Shown in pieces: positions 60,466 through 64,000 of a stretch of DNA of 64,000 nt; position 1 is the first letter of the stretch; every line of letters starts with the position of its first letter. The notes under the pieces are model-generated. The model was not told the origin of the DNA. It did not search any database and was given only the letters and a program-made list of their open reading frames with translations. A program made the translations under genes and the position numbers. The DNA comes from Planoprotostelium fungivorum (Eukaryota; Evosea; Variosea; Cavosteliida; Cavosteliaceae), in assembly GCA_003024175.1 (NCBI GenBank), contig MDYQ01000038.1, positions 1 through 64,000 on the forward strand, written 5' to 3'.

Positions 60466-60740
60466 CGTAAGCCTGTGGGGTGTTCGGGCTGTGTGACGTT
60501 GTATCGAAAAAGAACGATGAAAAGGTGGCAGAAACTCGCACCTGCGAATGCGAAAACGACAAAACGGAAGCTTCCAAACAACGACAGAGACACATGCAAC
60601 ACACAACCACGATCCATCCTCTCAGATAACAGAGTGCGTCCCATTACCTCACTTCCTTCTCTTCACCCCACGTTTCCATCTCGATCATCTCAATCATCTC
60701 AATCATCCCAACATCATCATCATCTCCATCTCTTTACAAT

Positions 60741-62277
60741 TTATTTCGTCTTCGTATCGTGTCTCTCGCAAAACAATTTGATCCTCTCGCACGCCTCCTC
60801 CAACTTGTCCAAAGGTGGACACGTCACCAGCCTGACGAACCCAGGCGCCTGAAACAACGTTCCAGGGAGGACGAGCACCATCTCCTCCTCTAAAAGCTTC
60901 TTCGAGAAGTCGATGTCTGTCTTGCAGCCGAAGCGTTGTAGATCGATGCCGAACATCAGGTACATGGCGCCACCGGGAGTGACTGGTTGTAGACCGCCGA
61001 TTTTCTCCAATTTCTCGTTGAGGAAGCTGGCGTGGGTCTCCAAGGTGGCCGTCAGCTGCTGGCTGTAGGTGTCGGGTGTGTTTAAGAGGGCCTCCTCTAC
61101 GACCGATTGGATGAGAGTGCATGCGCCCAAGATGACTTGAGTCAATTTGAGTAGACCGATTTTGACCTGTTTGGAGTCAGACGTGGAAGACATGGAGGGT
61201 GATGGAAGGTGATGGGAGATGATGGAGGTGATGTGATGGAATGGAGATGATGATTACCTCTGAGAGGACATCGTGTCGATCGTGTGCGATGACCCAACCT
61301 AATCTCCAACCGGGGAGGAGATAGTTCTTAGCTAGACCACCGACGGTTAAGATGGGGACGTTGTCGCTGAGGTCTCCCAGGGCATGGAAGCTGTGACCCT
61401 TGAAGATGATGCCCTCATAGATCTCATCGGCGATGATGGGGAGTCCATATCGTTCGGCGAGGGCAAGGATATCTATAAGAAGAGGTGAGATGGAGTTCGG
61501 ATGAATGAATGAACGAATGGATGAAGCGTCACCTCTCAAATGTTTCTCGCTGTAGACGGCACCCGTTGGATTTCCAGGGTTGTTGACTAAAATGGCGGCG
61601 GTCTTATCATCGATGAGTGACTCCATGTGTTCGAGATCGGCCTCCCAGTTGTTCTCCGCCTTGCACTGGTAGAATCTCTTCTCTACGTTCTTGTAATCGC
61701 AGACAACGGCATACAATGTGAAACCGGGTGCGGGGATGAGCAGATTAGAACCTTCATCGGCCACTGCAGAGATGGCGATCTCTAAAGCCCCCGAACATCC
61801 GGATGTGAGGAAGATATCGGATGGCGTGAGAGGTGATCGGGATGTAGAGTGTGTGCGTGCGACGGCGGCTCGGGCGGCTGTCCATGTGAGTGACAGAGGT
61901 GATTGGAGAGTGTCTCACCTTCATAACCAGTCGAATGACAGTAACCATTGTATTTACCCGTCTGGGCGTTCTCTACGAGACGTTCGATGATGTTGTCGGC
62001 GGTGGGTAAGTTGCCAAAGACTGTCGGATCACCTGTGGACGATATGTGAGTCCACGATCTATCGATTGATGTTGTCATCAATTGTGATGGGTTACACACC
62101 GATGGACAATGATATGAGTGGCTTCGGTGGGTTTGCGGGTACTTTCAACTGATCCACGATGTCTCTGAGGGGGTTCGTGATTCTCATGGCTGCCTTGGCG
62201 GCTCTAATCTTTCTCGGTCTAACTGCAGGCACCGTCTCAGAATCCAACATGGTAGATGTGCTGGTCTTCAGAGGCAT
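60741..62277 (-). CDS. TAT: Tyrosine aminotransferase-type PLP enzyme
   Basis: Transfers the amino group of tyrosine (or related aromatic amino acids) to 2-oxoglutarate, the first step of tyrosine breakdown. Start MPLKTSTSTMLDSETVPAVR, then KIRAAKAAMRITNPLRDIVD and PPKPLISLSIGDPTVFGNLP, the TAT lead-in. Motifs: SGCSGALEIAISAVADEGSN, LIPAPGFTLYAVVCDYKNVE, ILVNNPGNPTGAVYSEKHLR, LPIIADEIYEG and the PLP-lysine site GGLAKNYLLPGWRLGWV. The late region has GGAMYLMFGIDLQRFGCKTD and LPGTLFQAPGFVRLVTCPPL. The end is LFCERHDTKTK. About four introns. The frame stays open upstream to 62391 without an ATG. No mitochondrial presequence is evident, so cytosolic. Confidence 0.94.
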
Positions 62278-62911
62278 GATGCTGTTGTCTGTTGTGTGTG
62301 CCGAGCGGTTGTGTGTTCCACACAGAGGAAAACTTGGGGAAAGAAGAGCCAGTTTTACTTTGTAAATGGAGTTCTCAAGGTTTGTAATCAATGAAAACTG
62401 CCGGTTTGTGAAAAGAGTAGGAACGTCTTCAACTTGAAATGCGACGCCGGAGGCATCATCCGTGTGTTCGAGAGGGTGAGATGGATGAGGGGGATATTCG
62501 ATGAGAGGTTGTCGTGGTGGTTCCGGTTGCGAGTATGAAGGAGATTACCTGACAGCCAGAGGACACAAAAGAGTGTCCGTTAGTATAAGCGTGATGATTG
62601 AGAAGATACCACATCACAGATCAGCCATATGTAGGTAATCCAAACATCGGATGGTGGGTCATGTACTTCTATTCTCGGATGATATAAATAAACGCGTAAC
62701 ACACTTGTAAGGTCAGGTTGCTCCTGAAGTTGCTGAGTGCACTCATCGTGTGCTGCTCGTGTTCCATTTTTGTGAAACACAAATGGTCCCACTGGTTAAG
62801 CTCTGACAGAAGTCTATCCCTGCCCGTTGCTTACCGTGACGTTCTCGCGACAAAGCCAGCTGCTATTTTGAGAGGACGATATTATCGCATCATTGAACAC
62901 ACACCGTCGAG
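62278..62911. other. Divergent intergenic region between TAT and the Cys-rich/YPPQ gene
   Basis: Must hold both promoters. A TATA-like GATATAAATAAACGCG lies at about 62681-62696. A minus frame (MGPFVFHKNGTRAAHDECTQ) and a plus frame (MLLKLLSALIVCCSCSIFVK, about 62718) are open but short. The plus one resembles a signal peptide yet leads to no recognisable protein. No repeat seen. Confidence 0.4.
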
Positions 62912-63568
62912 ATGGCATGTCAGGAGGCTTGTGGGGACACCTGTGGCATCTTAGCCTGTTGCTGTGACTTGTGCTGCATCCCTCTATGTCTGGAGATCGA
63001 GTTCTGCATCTGCTTCTGCGCTCTCTTTGGCATCCGAAAGAAGCACGTTGTCCATCCTGCCCCGCACCACAGCAGCAGTAGCAGCAGTAGCAGCAGCTCA
63101 GACGATGAACACGGACACAAGAAGAAGAACAAGAACAAGAAGAACAAACGTGAGCCGTTTTACGATGTCGTTCGCGGACTTTCTGTCTTGATGCTCATCC
63201 ACGCATCAGATGCACAACAGACGGTGGTGATCGCGTCTCATCCTCCCGGGGCTCCTCAGACTTACCCGCCCGGACAACAGGGCCACGCACCGGGGGCGGT
63301 TTATCCGCCACCTCCTCACCAGGGTTATCCTCCTCAGGGATATCCTCCCCAGGGATATCCTCCACAGAGTTATCCTCCACAGCAAGGGTACCCACCTCAG
63401 GGATATCCTCCACAGCAAGGGTATCCTCCACAGGGTTATCCTCCACAGCAAGGATATCCACCTCAGCAAGGATATCCTCAGCAGCAGCAGACGGCTCCTC
63501 CTCCGCACTCTCAGGCACCGCAAGCTCAGACCATGCAGCAGGGACCGCCGGGATCGGTCCATCAATAA
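62912..63568 (+). CDS. Cys-rich, YPPQ-repeat protein
   Basis: The N-terminus [20 protein letters not shown] and [20 protein letters not shown] is a hydrophobic, very Cys-rich segment that could be palmitoylated and membrane-apposed. Next come a Ser run, [16 protein letters not shown], one intron (about 63151-63210), then [18 protein letters not shown] and about eight [11 protein letters not shown] units, ending [16 protein letters not shown]. Such XYPPX tails occur in annexins, rhodopsin tails and cytoskeleton-linked amoeba proteins. The combination suggests a membrane-attached scaffold; function unknown. Confidence 0.8.
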   Translation: MACQEACGDTCGILACCCDLCCIPLCLEIEFCICFCALFGIRKKHVVHPAPHHSSSSSSSSSSDDEHGHKKKNKNKKNKREPFYDVVRGLSVLMLIHASDAQQTVVIASHPPGAPQTYPPGQQGHAPGAVYPPPPHQGYPPQGYPPQGYPPQSYPPQQGYPPQGYPPQQGYPPQGYPPQQGYPPQQGYPQQQQTAPPPHSQAPQAQTMQQGPPGSVHQ

Positions 63569-63726
63569 TGTAATAAATTACAGACATCATCGTCCCATCA
63601 TCGTGACGGTGCGCAGCGTCTCGCGCATGCTGTCGAAACATCATCACATCGACATCAACACAACATCGTCACGTCACCACATCAACACCATCACATCATC
63701 ATCATCATACATCTATCATCCCTTCT

Positions 63727-64000
63727 TTATCCTTCCACCGCTTGTTCCTGCCCCTGCCCTCCATTTCCCCTCTCCTTCCTCAACAGAAACACCACCGGAT
63801 AGCAGAAGAGTAGTATGAAGATCTGCACCGTGATGAAAATGAGATTCCAACTGTAAGTCCTCGGGCTCTGACACTGGTCGGCAGAGCCCAGAGACAGACA
63901 CAGGAAGATCCTCAAGAAGATCATAGATAAGAGGTAAGTCGTGAAGAGACAGACGACACAGCCGGCCGAACGGCTCTGACCGTTGAATCGGATGACCGAT
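63727..64000 (-). CDS. 3' part of a membrane-protein gene (runs off the right edge)
   Basis: On the minus strand a frame open to the window edge reads SVIRFNGQSRSAGCVVCLFT, TYLLSMIFLRIFLCLSLGSA, then DQCQSPRTYSWNLIFITVQI and FILLFCYPVVFLLRKERGNG, ending in a Gly/Gln-rich tail. Two hydrophobic segments and a loop with two cysteines are visible. The family is not recognised from this fragment. Another frame is open for a shorter stretch but is less hydrophobic and less coherent. Confidence 0.55.
   Translation of the reverse strand, partial: SVIRFNGQSRSAGCVVCLFTTYLLSMIFLRIFLCLSLGSADQCQSPRTYSWNLIFITVQIFILLFCYPVVFLLRKERGNGGQGQEQAVEG

Overview
The window is nuclear DNA of a eukaryote with small, dense, intron-rich genes. 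Most introns are 33-60 nt, start GTGAG/GTAAG and end CAG/TAG. The gene set points to an amoebozoan, and the style fits a protosteloid amoeba of the Protostelium/Planoprotostelium kind: Piezo, an OPT transporter, a VPS10 receptor, ADGF, secreted Cys-rich and X8-domain proteins, and an SK-like channel. The organism is inferred from gene content and intron style; no marker gene proves it. About 36 protein genes and two tRNA-Asp genes are recognisable.

Layout. 1-4 kb: 3' end of a Piezo channel, a hemerythrin-like protein, a small secreted protein sitting inside a relic copy of another secreted Cys-rich gene, and a tRNA-Asp. 4-10 kb (minus): a secreted GH5 glucanase with three X8 modules, then a mitochondrial PDK-type kinase. 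10-16 kb (plus): a C2HC zinc-finger protein, a secreted LamG-like lectin and a basic hypothetical protein. 16-19 kb (minus): the GNL1 GTPase. 19-25.5 kb (plus): secreted or surface proteins (Gln-rich, LPMO-like, GPI-type) around an M28 carboxypeptidase. 26-37 kb: a CHK/EcKL kinase, a tail-anchored coiled-coil protein, the TMEM258/Ost5 subunit, MYND, FHA-like, THUMPD1, homeobox and MBOAT genes. 37-42 kb (plus): an OPT transporter and an ankyrin protein. 42-52 kb: an SK-like channel with an aberrant pore, an EFM7-type methyltransferase, a Sel1-like protein, a tiny protein and CDC5. 52-64 kb: an ADGF-type adenosine deaminase crossing an assembly seam, the second tRNA-Asp with an intact Cys-rich gene, a VPS10 receptor, tyrosine aminotransferase, a Cys-rich/YPPQ protein and the end of a membrane-protein gene.

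Most neighbours are unrelated in function, as expected for eukaryotic gene order. Three things stand out. A 16-bp palindrome, TCTACAACGTTGTAGA, recurs inside introns of many unrelated genes. A tRNA-Asp plus Cys-rich gene block occurs twice, inverted and about 52 kb apart, with one gene copy broken in two. A 628-bp near-identical duplication flanks the only N in the window, inside ADGF, and is probably an assembly artefact.
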